Source of the DNA: Labyrinthula sp. Ha
Taxonomy: Eukaryota; Sar; Bigyra; Labyrinthulida; Labyrinthulaceae
Direction: 5' to 3'
Length of the DNA stretch: 64,000 nucleotides
Assembly (NCBI GenBank): GCA_015227615.1
Contig: JAALGZ010000011.1
Location: forward strand, 62,001-126,000
Part shown: positions 1 through 13,148 of the stretch, piece after piece
Layout of the letters: each line of letters opens with the position of its first letter
How positions within the stretch are numbered: position 1 is the stretch's first letter
Made by a program: the position numbers and the translations under genes
The notes under the pieces: generated by a model
Seen by the model: only the letters and a program-made list of their open reading frames with translations
What the model was told of the DNA's origin: nothing
Database searches by the model: none

Positions 1-2849
1 GAACTAAGCTATCGTTTCCATCTGCACAAATGGCATTCTTTTGCGAAAAGAATCAATTTCATGTGGAGATAACGTATCTACAACGACCCTATGTAAATGA
101 TATCACGAAACTTGATTAAAACATGTTAGTCTATGATAGAATGGCTATTTGGGACATTATTCGCAAAAAATTGGCAATAACCAAGAAAAATTTAACACAT
201 TTCCTTCCTTGGAAACTGACCCGGGTGATTTCTAAGAGGCAAGAAACCTTAAGCAAACCCCGTAAACTCTTGAAATCAATTTTCCAATACCTTAACTGAT
301 GCCTTGATTCAGTCGGAACGATTTAAAATAAGTTTAATAGAAAATCTCCTCGGGGAACTAAGCTATCGTTTCCATCTGCACAAATGGCATTCTTTTGCGA
401 AAAGAATCAATTTCATGTGGAGATAATGTATCTACAAGGACCTTATGTAAACGATATCACGAAACTTGATTAAAACATATTAGTCTATAATTGAATGGCT
501 ATTTTGAGACATTTCTCGCAAAAAATTGGCAATAACCAACAAAAATTTAACACATTTTCTTCCTTGGAAACTGACCCGGGTGGTTTCTAAGAGGCAAAAA
601 ACCTTAAGCAAACCCCTTAAACTCTTGAAATCAATATTCTAGTACCTTAACTGATGCCTTGATTCAGTCGAAACGATTTAAAACAAGTTTAATAGAAAAT
701 CTCCTCGGGGAACTAAGCTATCGTTTCCATCTGCACAAATGGCATTCTTTTATGAAAAGAATCAATTTCATGTGGAGATAATGTATCTACAAGGACCTTA
801 TGTAAACGATAACACGAAACTTGATTAAAACATATTAGTCTATAATAGAATGGTTATTTGAGACATTGTTTGTAAAAAATTGGCAATAACCAAGAAAAAT
901 TTAACACATTTCCTTCCTTGGAAACTGACCCGGGTGGTTTCTAAGAGGCAAAAAACCTTAAGCAAACCCCTTAAACTCTTGAAATCAATATTCCAGTACC
1001 TTAACTGATGCCTTGATTCAGTCGGAACGATTTAAAACAAGTTTAATAGAAAACCTTCTCGGGGAACTAAGCTATCGTTTCCATCTGCACAAATGGCATT
1101 CTATTGCGAAAAGAATCAATTTCATGTGGAGATAATGTATCTACAAGGACCTTATGTAAACGATAACACGAAACTTGATTAAAACATGTTAGTCTATAAT
1201 TGAATGGCTATTTGGGACATTTCTCGCAAAAAATTGGCAATAACCAACAAAAATTTAACACATTTTCTTCCTTGGAAACTGACCCGGGTGGTTTCTAAGA
1301 GGCAAAAAACCTTAAGCAAACCCCTTATACTTTTGAAATCAATATTTCAGTGCCTTAACTGGTGCCTTGATTCAGTCGGAACGATTTAAAACAAGTTTAA
1401 TAGAAAACCTTCTCGGGGAACTAAGCTATCGTTTCCATCTGCACAAATGGCATTCTATTGCGAAAAGAATCAATTTCATGTGGAGATAATGTATCTACAA
1501 GGACCTTATGTAAACGATAACACGAAACTTGATTAAAACATGTTAGTCTATAATTGAATGGCTATTTGGGACATTATTCGCAAAAAATTGGCAATAACCA
1601 ACAAATACTTAACACATTTCCTTCCTTGGAAACTGACCCGGGTGATTTCTAAGAGGCAAAAAACCTTAAGCAAACCCCGCAAACTCTTGAAATCAATATT
1701 CCAGTACCTTAACTGGTGCCTTGATTCAGTCGGAACGATTTAAAACAAGTTTAATAGAAAAATTCCATGGGGAACTAAGCTATCGTTTCCATCTGCACAA
1801 ATGGCATTCTTTTGCGAAAAGAATCAATTTCATGTGGAGATAACGTATCTACAACGACCCTATGTAAATGATATCACGAAACTTGATTAAAACATATTAG
1901 TCTATAATATAATGGCTATTTGGGACATTATTCGCAAAAAATTGGCAATAACCAACAAATACTTAACACATTTCCTTCCTTGGAAACTGACCCGGGTGAT
2001 TTCTAAGAGGCAAAAAACCTTAAGCAAACCCCTTAAACTTTTGAAATCAATTTTCCAATACCTTAACTGATGCCTTGATTCAGTCGGAACGATTTAAAAT
2101 AAGTTTAATAGAAAATCTCCTCGGGGAACTAAGCTATCGTTTCCATCTGCACAAATGGCATTCTTTTGCGAAAAGAATCAATTTCATGTGGAGATAATGT
2201 ATCTACAAGGACCTTATGTAAACGATATCACGAAACTTGATTAAAACATATTAGTCTATAATTGAATGGCTATTTTGGGACATTTCTCGCAAAAAATTGG
2301 CAATAACCAACAAAAATTTAACACATTTTCTTCCTTGGAAACTGACCCGGGTGGTTTCTAAGAGGCAAAAAACCTTAAGCAAACCCCTTAAACTCTTGAA
2401 ATCAATATTCTAGTACCTTAACTGATGCCTTGATTCAGTCGAAACGATTTAAAACAAGTTTAATAGAAAATCTCCTCGGGGAACTAAGCTATCGTTTCCA
2501 TCTGCACAAATGGCATTCTTTTATGAAAAGAATCAATTTCATGTGGAGATAATGTATCTACAAGGACCTTATGTAAACGATAACACGAAACTTGATTAAA
2601 ACATATTAGTCTATAATAGAATGGTTATTTGAGACATTGTTTGTAAAAAATTGGCAATAACCAACAAAAATTTAACACATTTTCTTCCTTGGAAACTGAC
2701 CCGGGTGGTTTCTAAGAGGCAAAAAACCTTAAGCAAACCCCTTAAACTTTTGAGATCAATATTCCAGTACCTTAACTGGTGCCTTGATTCAGTCGGAACG
2801 ATTTAAAATAAGTTTAATAGAAAATCTCCTCGGGGAACTAAGCTATCGT

Positions 2850-3430
2850 TTCCATCTACTGCTAGCATTCTTTTGCGAAAGATCAATTTCATGTGGAATA
2901 TACTTATCTACAAGGACCTTATGTGGTAGCACGAAACTTGATTAAAACATATTAGTCTATAATAGAATGGCTATTTGAGACATTGTTTGTAAAATTGGCA
3001 ATAACCAAGAAAAAATTTAACATTCCTTCCTTGAAGCAGTAAATTGTTCTGAGGCAAAAACCTTGTAAACCCCGCAAACTCTTGAAATCAATATTCCAGT
3101 ACCTTAACTGGTGCCTTGATTCAATTAGAACGATTTAAAACATAAGACAATGAAAATTACTTGGGAACTAAGCTATCGTTTCCCATCTGCAAATATGCTT
3201 TTGCGAAAAGATCAATTTCATGGAGATATATCTACAACGACCCCTAATATGAAATGATATCACGAAACTTGATTAAAACATATTAGTCCTATAATATAAT
3301 ATTTCTTTAGGACGTATTGCAAAAAAAATTAGCAATAACCAACAATCTTAACTTATTCCTTCAGCATTGGCCAGATGATTCCTAAGAGCAAAAAAACCTT
3401 CGTAACCCTTAAACTTTTGAAATCAATTTT
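2850..3430. repeat. Indel-rich, scrambled satellite monomers
   Basis: Nearly two monomers here align to the consensus only with many one- to several-base deletions and altered homopolymer runs. The monomers on both sides are almost clean. The change is abrupt at both edges, which suggests either local low-quality assembly from uncorrected long reads or a pocket of old monomers. Confidence 0.8.
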
Positions 3431-3974
3431 CCAATACCTTAACTGATGCCTTGATTCAGTCGGAACGATTTAAAATAAGTTCAATAGAAAATCTCCTCGG
3501 GGAACTAAGCTATCGTTTCCATCTGCACAAATGGCATTCTTTTGCGAAAAGAATCAATTTCATGTGGAGATAATGTATCTACAAGGACCTTATGTAAACG
3601 ATATCACGAAACTTGATTAAAACATATTAGTCTCTAATTGAATGGCTATTTTGGGACATTTCTCGCAAAAAATTGGCAATAACCAACAAAAATTTAACAC
3701 ATTTTCTTCCTTGGAAACTGACCCGGGTGGTTTCTAAGAGGCAAAAAACCTTAAGCAAACCCCTTAAACTTTTGAAATCAATTTTCCAATACCTTAACTG
3801 ATGCCTTGATTCAGTCGGAACGATTTAAAATAAGTTCAATAGAAAATCTCCTCGGGGAACTAAGCTATCGTTTCCATCTGCACAAATGGCATTCTTTTGC
3901 GAAAAGAATCAATTTCATGTGGAGATAATGTATCTACAAGGACCTTATGTAAACGATATCACGAAACTTGATTA

Positions 3975-5885
3975 AAACATATTAGTCTATAATATAATGG
4001 CTATTTGGGACATTATTCGCAAAAAATTGGCAATAACCAACAAATACTTAACACATTTCCTTCCTTGGAAACTGACCCGGGTGATTTCTAAGAGGCAAAA
4101 AACCTTAAGCAAACCCCTTAAACTTTTGAAATCAATTTTCCAATACCTTAACTGATGCCTTGATTCAGTCGGAACGATTTAAAATAAGTTCAATAGAAAA
4201 TCTCCTCGGGGAACTAAGCTATCGTTTCCATCTGCACAAATGGCATTCTTTTGCGAAAAGAATCAATTTCATGTGGAGATAATGTATCTACAAGGACCTT
4301 ATGTAAACGATATCACGAAACTTGATTAAAACATATTAGTCTATAATTGAATGGCTATTTTGGGACATTTCTCGCAAAAAATTGGCAATAACCAACAAAA
4401 ATTTAACACATTTTCTTCCTTGGAAACTGACCCGGGTGGTTTCTAAGAGGCAAAAAACCTTAAGCAAACCCCTTAAACTCTTGAAATCAATATTCTAGTA
4501 CCTTAACTGATGCCTTGATTCAGTCGAAACGATTTAAAACAAGTTTAATAGAAAATCTCCTCGGGGAACTAAGCTATCGTTTCCATCTGCACAAATGGCA
4601 TTCTTTTGCGAAAAGAATCAATTTCATGTGGAGATAACGTATCTACAACGACCCTATGTAAATGATAACACGAAACTTGATTAAAACATGTTAGTCTATA
4701 ATAGAATGACTATTTGGGACATTTCTCGCAAAAAATTGGCAATAAACAACAAAAATTTAACACATTTTCTTCCTTGGAAACTGACCCGGGTGGTTTCTAA
4801 GAGGCAAAAAACCTTAAGCAAACCCCTTAAACTCTTGAAATCAATATTCCAGTACCTTAACTGATGCCTTGATTCAGTCGGAACGATTTAAAACAAGTTT
4901 AATAGAAAACCTTCTCGGGGAACTAAGCTATCGTTTCCATCTGCACAAATGGCATTCTATTGCGAAAAGAATCAATTTCATGTGGAGATAATGTATCTAC
5001 AAGGACCTTATGTAAACGATAACACGAAACTTGATTAAAACATGTTAGTCTATAATTGAATGGCTATTTGGGACATTATTCGCAAAAAATTGGCAATAAC
5101 CAACAAAAATTTAACACATTTTCTTCCTTGGAAACTGACCCGGGTGGTTTCTAAGAGGCAAAAAACCTTAAGCAAACCCCGTAAACTCTTGAAATCAATA
5201 TTCCAGTACCTTAACTGGTGCCTTGATTCAGTCGGAACGATTTAAAACAAGTTTAATAGAAAAATTCCATGGGGAACTAAGCTATCGTTTCCATCTGCAC
5301 AAATGGCATTCTTTTGCGAAAAGAATCAATTTCATGTGGAGATAACGTATCTACAACGACCCTATGTAAATGATATCACGAAACTTGATTAAAACATATT
5401 AGTCTATAATATAATGGCTATTTGGGACATTATTCGCAAAAAATTGGCAATAACCAACAAATACTTAACACATTTCCTTCCTTGGAAACTGACCCGGGTG
5501 ATTTCTAAGAGGCAAAAAACCTTAAGCAAACCCCTTAAACTTTTGAAATCAATTTTCCAATACCTTAACTGATGCCTTGATTCAGTCGGAACGATTTAAA
5601 ATAAGTTTAATAGAAAATCTCCTCGGGGAACTAAGCTATCGTTTCCATCTGCACAAATGGCATTCTTTTATGAAAAGAATCAATTTCATGTGGAGATAAT
5701 GTATCTACAAGGACCTTATGTAAACGATAACACGAAACTTGATTAAAACATATTAGTCTATAATAGAATGGTTATTTGAGACATTGTTTGTAAAAAATTG
5801 GCAATAACCAACAAAAATTTAACACATTTTCTTCCTTGGAAACTGACCCGGGTGGTTTCTAAGAGGCAAAAAACCTTAAGCAAAC
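3975..5885. repeat. Higher-order block, copy 1
   Basis: This run of about five and a half monomers carries an ordered series of variants (ataatgg type, then ttgaatgg, agaatgact, cttctc, attccat, ttttatg). The same series, nearly base for base, recurs 2833 bp downstream at about 6808-8718. That offset equals eight monomers, as expected from unequal exchange or block duplication. Confidence 0.75.
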
Positions 5886-6807
5886 CCCTTAAACTTTTGA
5901 AATCAATTTTCCAATACCTTAACTGATGCCTTGATTCAGTCGGAACGATTTAAAATAAGTTTAATAGAAAATCTCCTCGGGGAACTAAGCTATCGTTTCC
6001 ATCTGCACAAATGGCATTCTTTTGCGAAAAGAATCAATTTCATGTGGAGATAACGTATCTACAACGACCCTATGTAAACGATAACACGAAACTTGATTAA
6101 AACATATTAGTCTATAATAGAATGGCTATTTGAGACATTGTTTGTAAAAAATTGGCAATAACCAACAAAAATTTAACACGTTTTCTTCCTTGGAAACTGA
6201 CCCGGGTGGTTTCTAAGAGGCAAAAAACCTTAAGCAAACCCCGCAAACTCTTGAAATCAATATTCCAGTACCTTAACTGGTGCCTTGATTCAGTCGGAAC
6301 GATTTAAAACAAGTTTAATAGAAAAATTCCATGGGGAACTAAGCTATCGTTTCCATCTGCACAAATGGCATTCTTTTGCGAAAAGAATCAATTTCATGTG
6401 GAGATAACGTATCTACAACGACCCTATGTAAACGATAACACGAAACTTGATTAAAACATATTAGTCTATAATAGAATGGCTATTTGAGACATTGTTTGTA
6501 AAAAATTGGCAATAACCAACAAAAATTTAACACATTTTCTTCCTTGGAAACTGACCCGGGTGGTTTCTAAGAGGCAAAAAACCTTAAGCAAACCCCTTAA
6601 ACTTTTGAGATCAATATTCCAGTACCTTAACTGGTGCCTTGATTCAGTCGGAACGATTTAAAATAAGTTTAATAGAAAATCTCCTCGGGGAACTAAGCTA
6701 TCGTTTCCATCTGCACAAATGGCATTCTTTTGCGAAAAGAATCAATTTCATGTGGAGATAACGTATCTACAACGACCCTATGTAAATGATATCACGAAAC
6801 TTGATTA

Positions 6808-8718
6808 AAACATATTAGTCTATAATATAATGGCTATTTGGGACATTATTCGCAAAAAATTGGCAATAACCAACAAATACTTAACACATTTCCTTCCTTG
6901 GAAACTGACCCGGGTGATTTCTAAGAGGCAAAAAACCTTAAGCAAACCCCTTAAACTTTTGAAATCAATTTTCCAATACCTTAACTGATGCCTTGATTCA
7001 GTCGGAACGATTTAAAATAAGTTCAATAGAAAATCTCCTCGGGGAACTAAGCTATCGTTTCCATCTGCACAAATGGCATTCTTTTGCGAAAAGAATCAAT
7101 TTCATGTGGAGATAATGTATCTACAAGGACCTTATGTAAACGATATCACGAAACTTGATTAAAACATATTAGTCTATAATTGAATGGCTATTTTGGGACA
7201 TTTCTCGCAAAAAATTGGCAATAACCAACAAAAATTTAACACATTTTCTTCCTTGGAAACTGACCCGGGTGGTTTCTAAGAGGCAAAAAACCTTAAGCAA
7301 ACCCCTTAAACTCTTGAAATCAATATTCTAGTACCTTAACTGATGCCTTGATTCAGTCGAAACGATTTAAAACAAGTTTAATAGAAAATCTCCTCGGGGA
7401 ACTAAGCTATCGTTTCCATCTGCACAAATGGCATTCTTTTGCGAAAAGAATCAATTTCATGTGGAGATAACGTATCTACAACGACCCTATGTAAATGATA
7501 ACACGAAACTTGATTAAAACATGTTAGTCTATAATAGAATGACTATTTGGGACATTTCTCGCAAAAAATTGGCAATAAACAACAAAAATTTAACACATTT
7601 TCTTCCTTGGAAACTGACCCGGGTGGTTTCTAAGAGGCAAAAAACCTTAAGCAAACCCCTTAAACTCTTGAAATCAATATTCCAGTACCTTAACTGATGC
7701 CTTGATTCAGTCGGAACGATTTAAAACAAGTTTAATAGAAAACCTTCTCGGGGAACTAAGCTATCGTTTCCATCTGCACAAATGGCATTCTATTGCGAAA
7801 AGAATCAATTTCATGTGGAGATAATGTATCTACAAGGACCTTATGTAAACGATAACACGAAACTTGATTAAAACATGTTAGTCTATAATTGAATGGCTAT
7901 TTGGGACATTATTCGCAAAAAATTGGCAATAACCAACAAAAATTTAACACATTTTCTTCCTTGGAAACTGACCCGGGTGGTTTCTAAGAGGCAAAAAACC
8001 TTAAGCAAACCCCGTAAACTCTTGAAATCAATATTCCAGTACCTTAACTGGTGCCTTGATTCAGTCGGAACGATTTAAAACAAGTTTAATAGAAAAATTC
8101 CATGGGGAACTAAGCTATCGTTTCCATCTGCACAAATGGCATTCTTTTGCGAAAAGAATCAATTTCATGTGGAGATAACGTATCTACAACGACCCTATGT
8201 AAATGATATCACGAAACTTGATTAAAACATATTAGTCTATAATATAATGGCTATTTGGGACATTATTCGCAAAAAATTGGCAATAACCAACAAATACTTA
8301 ACACATTTCCTTCCTTGGAAACTGACCCGGGTGATTTCTAAGAGGCAAAAAACCTTAAGCAAACCCCTTAAACTTTTGAAATCAATTTTCCAATACCTTA
8401 ACTGATGCCTTGATTCAGTCGGAACGATTTAAAATAAGTTTAATAGAAAATCTCCTCGGGGAACTAAGCTATCGTTTCCATCTGCACAAATGGCATTCTT
8501 TTATGAAAAGAATCAATTTCATGTGGAGATAATGTATCTACAAGGACCTTATGTAAACGATAACACGAAACTTGATTAAAACATATTAGTCTATAATAGA
8601 ATGGTTATTTGAGACATTGTTTGTAAAAAATTGGCAATAACCAACAAAAATTTAACACATTTTCTTCCTTGGAAACTGACCCGGGTGGTTTCTAAGAGGC
8701 AAAAAACCTTAAGCAAAC
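6808..8718. repeat. Higher-order block, copy 2
   Basis: Second copy of the ordered monomer series described for 3975-5885, at an offset of 2833 bp. The match ends where copy 1 has gaaatcaattttcc and copy 2 has gagatcaatattcc. Confidence 0.75.
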
Positions 8719-8864
8719 CCCTTAAACTTTTGAGATCAATATTCCAGTACCTTAACTGGTGCCTTGATTCAGTCGGAACGATTTAAAACAAGTTTAATAG
8801 AAAAATTCCATGGGGAACTAAGCTATCGTTTCCATCTGCACAAATGGCATTCTTTTGCGAAAAG

Positions 8865-9060
8865 GATCAATTTCATGTGGAGATAGCATATCTACAACGA
8901 CCCTATAAATATCACGAAACTTGATTAAAACATGTTAGTCTATAATATAGCCTTCTTTGGGACGTATTAAAAATTATGTCTTAACAAATACTTAACTGTA
9001 CCTTCCTTGAAACTGGCCAGGTGATTTCACAAGAGGCAAAAAACCTTAAGCAAACCCCGC
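8865..9060. repeat. Indel-rich satellite monomer
   Basis: Part of one monomer again shows clustered deletions and substitutions between clean neighbours, like the stretch near 2850-3430. Confidence 0.75.
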
Positions 9061-10664
9061 AAACTCTTAAAATCAATATTCCAGTACCTTAACTGGTGCC
9101 TTGATTCAGTCGGAACGATTTAAAATAAGTTTAATAGAAAATCTCCTCGGGGAACTAAGCTATCGTTTCCATCTGCACAAATGGCATTCTTTTGCGAAAA
9201 GAATCAATTTCATGTGGAGATAACGTATCTACAACGACCCTATGTAAACGATAACACGAAACTTGATTAAAACATATTAGTCTATAATAGAATGGCTATT
9301 TGAGACATTGTTTGTAAAAAATTGGCAATAAGCAAGAAAAATTTAACACATTTTCTTCCTTGGAAACTGACCCGGGTGATTTCCAAGAGGCAAAAAACCT
9401 TAAGCAAACCCCTTAAACTTTTGAGATCAATATTCCAGTACCTTAACTGATGCCTTGATTCAGTCGGAACGATTTAAAACAAGTTTAATAGAAAATCTCC
9501 TCGGGGAACTAAGCTATCGTTTCCATCTGCACAAATGGCATTCTTTTGCGAAAAGAATCAATTTCATGTGGAGAAAACGTATCTACAACAACCCTATGTA
9601 AACGATAACACGAAACTTGATTAAAACATGTTAGTCTATAATAGAATGGCTATTTGAGACATTGTTTGTAAAAAATTGGCAATAACCAAGAAAAATTTAA
9701 CACATTTCCTTCCTTGGAAACTGACCCGGGTGATTTCTAAGAGGCAAAAAACCTTAAGCAAACCCCGTAAACTCTTGAAATCAATATTCCAGTACCTTAA
9801 CTGGTGCCTTGATTCAGTCGGAACGATTTAAAATAAGTTTAATAGAAAATCTCCTCGGGGAACTAAGCTATCGTTTCCATCTGCACAAATGGCATTCTTT
9901 TGCGAAAAGAATCAATTTCATGTGGAGATAACGTATCTACAACGACCCTATGTAAATGATATCACGAAACTTGATTAAAACATATTAGTCTATAATTGAA
10001 TGGCTATTTTGGGACATTGTTCGTAAAAAATTGACAATAACCAACAAAAATTTAACACATTTTCTTCCTTGGAAACTGACCCGGGTGATTTCCAAGAGGC
10101 AAAAAACCTTAAGCAAACCCCGTAAACTCTTGAAATCAATATTCCAGTACCTTAACTGGTACCTTGATTCAGTTGGAATGATTCTGAACAAGTTTAATAG
10201 AAAATCTCCTCGGGGAACTAAGCTATCGTTTCCATCTGCACAAATGGCATTCTTTTGCGAAAAGAATCAATTTCATGTGGAGATAACGTATCTACAACGA
10301 CCCTATGTAAATGATATCACGAAACTTGATTAAAACATATTAGTCTATAATAGAATGGCTATGTGAGACATTGTTTGTAAAAAATTGGCAATAAGCAAGA
10401 AAAATTTAACACATTTCCTTCCTTGGAAACTGACCCGGGTGATTTCTAAGAGGCAAAAAACCTTAAGCAAACCCCGTAAACTCTTGAAATCAATATTCCA
10501 GTACCTTAACTGGTACCTTGATTCAGTTGGAATGATTCTGAACAAGTTTAATAGAAAATCTCCTCGGGGAACTAAGCTATCGTTTCCATCTGCACAAATG
10601 GCATTCTTTTGCGAAAAGAATCAATTTCATGTGGAGATAACGTATCTACAACGATCCTATGTAA

Positions 10665-10790
10665 CGATAACACAAGCAATTTAAAACGTGATACGCAGCG
10701 GGTATTTGGGCGTAAAAGAGTGGCGGCGCAAGCAGAAATTTGGAACAATACCATGAAACGGCCAGGTAGTTTCCAAGAGGCAAAAAACCT
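10665..10790. repeat. GC-richer aberrant satellite segment
   Basis: About 125 bp of one monomer is replaced by clearly GC-richer sequence (for example acgcagcgggtatttgggcg) that matches the consensus only loosely. The monomer is normal again from about 10790. It could be a badly called stretch, a small insertion or a conversion tract. Confidence 0.7.
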
Positions 10791-12425
10791 TAAGCAAACC
10801 CCGTAAACTCTTGAAATCAATATTCCAGTACCTTAACTGGTACCTTGATTCAGTTGGAATGATTCTGAACAAGTTTAATAGAAAATCTCCTCGGGGAACT
10901 AAGCTATCGTTTCCATCTGCACAAATGGCATTCTTTTGCGAAAAGAATCAATTTCATGTGGAGATAACGTATCTACAAGGACCTTATGTAAACGATAACA
11001 CGAAACTTGATTAAAACATGTTAGTCTATAATAGAATGACTATTTGGGACATTTCTCGCAAAAAATTGGCAATAAACAACAAATACTTAACACATTTCCT
11101 TCCTTGGAAACTGACCCGGGTGATTTCTAAGAGGCAAAAAACCTTAAGCAAACCCCGTAAACTCTTGAAATCAATATTCCAGTACCTTAACTGGTGCCTT
11201 GATTCAGTCGGAACGATTTAAAATAAGTTTAATAGAAAATCTCCTCGGGGAACTAAGCTATCGTTTCCATCTGCACAAATGGCATTCTTTTATGAAAAGA
11301 ATCAATTTCATGTGGAGATAATGTATCTACAAGGACCTTATGTAAACGATAACACGAAACTTGATTAAAACATATTAGTCTATAATAGAATGGTTATTTG
11401 AGACATTGTTTGTAAAAAATTGGCAATAACCAACAAAAATTTAACACATTTTCTTCCTTGGAAACTGACCCGGGTGGTTTCTAAGAGGCAAAAAACCTTA
11501 AGCAAACCCCTTAAACTTTTGAGATCAATATTCCAGTACCTTAACTGGTGCCTTGATTCAGTCGGAACGATTTAAAATAAGTTTAATAGAAAATCTCCTC
11601 GGGGAACTAAGCTATCGTTTCCATCTGCACAAATGGCATTCTTTTGCGAAAAGAATCAATTTCATGTGGAGATAACGTATCTACAAGGACCTTATGTAAA
11701 CGATAACACGAAACTTGATTAAAACATGTTAGTCTATAATAGAATGACTATTTGGGACATTTCTCGCAAAAAATTGGCAATAAACAACAAATACTTAACA
11801 CATTTCCTTCCTTGGAAACTGACCCGGGTGATTTCTAAGAGGCAAAAAACCTTAAGCAAACCCCGTAAACTCTTGAAATCAATATTCCAGTACCTTAACT
11901 GGTGCCTTGATTCAGTCGGAACGATTTAAAATAAGTTTAATAGAAAATCTCCTCGGGGAACTAAGCTATCGTTTCCATCTGCACAAATGGCATTCTTTTG
12001 CGAAAAGAATCAATTTCATGTGGAGATAACGTATCTACAACGACCCTATGTAAATGATATCACGAAACTTGATTAAAACATGTTAGTCTATGATAGAATG
12101 GCTATTTGGGACACTATTCGCAAAAAATTGGCAATAACCAACAAAAATTTAACACATTTTCTTCCTTGGAAACTGACCCGGGTGGTTTCTAAGAGGCAAA
12201 AAACCTTAAGCAAACCCCTTAAACTCTTGAAATCAATATTCCAGTACCTTAACTAGTACCTTGATTCAGTTGGAATGATTCTGAACAAGTTTAATAGAAA
12301 ATCTCCTCGGGGAACTAAGCTATCGTTTCCATCTGCACAAATGGCATTCTTTTGCGAAAAGAATCAATTTCATGTGGAGATAATGTATCTACAAGGACCT
12401 TATGTAAATGATATCACGAAACTTG

Positions 12426-12436
12426 ATTAAAACATG
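12426..12436. repeat. Target-site duplication, left copy
   Basis: The 11-mer attaaaacatg directly borders the 3' end of the LINE. It is repeated exactly at 16673-16683 and is part of the satellite consensus, as expected of target-primed insertion. Confidence 0.93.
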
Positions 12437-12458
12437 GTTAAGGTTAAGGTTTTAAGGG
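12437..12458 (-). repeat. LINE 3' tail of CCTTAA-like units
   Basis: On the element's own strand the last bases read as imperfect CCTTAA units and end against the target duplication. A short tandem tail in place of poly(A) is known in several LINE clades. The unit recalls telomere-like repeats, but that may be coincidence. Confidence 0.75.
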
Positions 12459-12499
12459 AGTTATTTGGGCCTACTGGCCTAACCCTATGGCGGGGGTCT

Positions 12500-12583
12500 A
12501 ACTACCAATAAGAGCTACGTACTATTATACTACTTTGTTATTCTATTATGTTCCATTATGTTTCCTTAATCTTATTGGTAGTT
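12500..12583 (-). other. Inverted repeat near the LINE 3' end (possible RNA hairpin)
   Basis: aactaccaataag at 12500-12512 and its exact reverse complement at 12571-12583 can form a 13 bp stem with a loop of about 58 nt, close to the 3' end of the element's RNA. Some LINE reverse transcriptases recognise a 3' hairpin in their own RNA. That role here is inference. Confidence 0.6.
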
Positions 12584-13148
12584 GACAGGATCCTTCGAAG
12601 CTGGTTGGTCAAACTATCATCTCATGATCATTTCCATTATTTCCCAAAATCCTAACTTTTCTGATACAATCCACAATCAAATTAACAAAACACAAATCAT
12701 GCAAAAAGTAAAGATAATCTCACGGGTGTCCAGTTCACGCTGCTGAAGGTTTTTCCGCTGATGTTTTACCACGATATGGCTTTCTATTATGTCCCTGTTC
12801 AAGATTTTCACGGTTTTGCTCATTCTTATCTGGATTCTGCATTTTGGATGGCCTGTTTTTATCTTATGTTGGTTTTTGGACGATCCTATATATGTTTCAA
12901 GATATTTGAAGATAATTGGAGGTGATTTATGTTCGGGAGGTCAAAGGGGAGTATAGATGGTGATGTTTCTTGCTGTTTTCAGGATGTTTACTTCATTTTC
13001 CAGAGATTTTGTTTCTTGCAGCTGAAGTTATCGATGGTCTTAGTGAGTGCTGGGGGACCTCCTTTGAGCTGACTTATGCTGTTTTCGTGTTATTCTATAG
13101 GTTGTCTGTTCGTTGTTGCTGTTCCAGGTGGAGGATGCTGATATTTTG

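Larger units (their letters stand above)
1..12436. repeat. 354 bp tandem satellite array (left block)
   Basis: About 35 head-to-tail monomers run from the left edge to the LINE insertion. The landmark gaactaagctatcg recurs at 1, 355, 710, 1064, 1418 and so on, giving a period of 354-355 bp. Most monomers differ at a limited set of diagnostic sites. One site has three forms just before the landmark (ctcctc, cttctc or attccat before gggg). Others are gataacg/gataatg and cattcttttgcg/cattctattgcg/cattcttttatg. The period is about twice 177 bp, so a monomer could span two nucleosomes; that is inference. The array continues beyond the window. Short open frames of 60-100 codons recur in the monomers, but stops interrupt them in many copies and I do not regard them as genes. 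A centromeric or heterochromatic role is possible but not shown. Confidence 0.97.

Noticed and set aside
10572-10872. Longer open frames around the aberrant monomer
   Set aside because: They arise from the unusual patch and cross its borders. No coding signature is seen.
1204-12300. Recurring open frames of 61-100 codons in the satellite (MAIWDI.RKKLAI type)
   Set aside because: They are by-products of near-identical monomers. Many copies carry stops in the same frame, and both strands give such frames.
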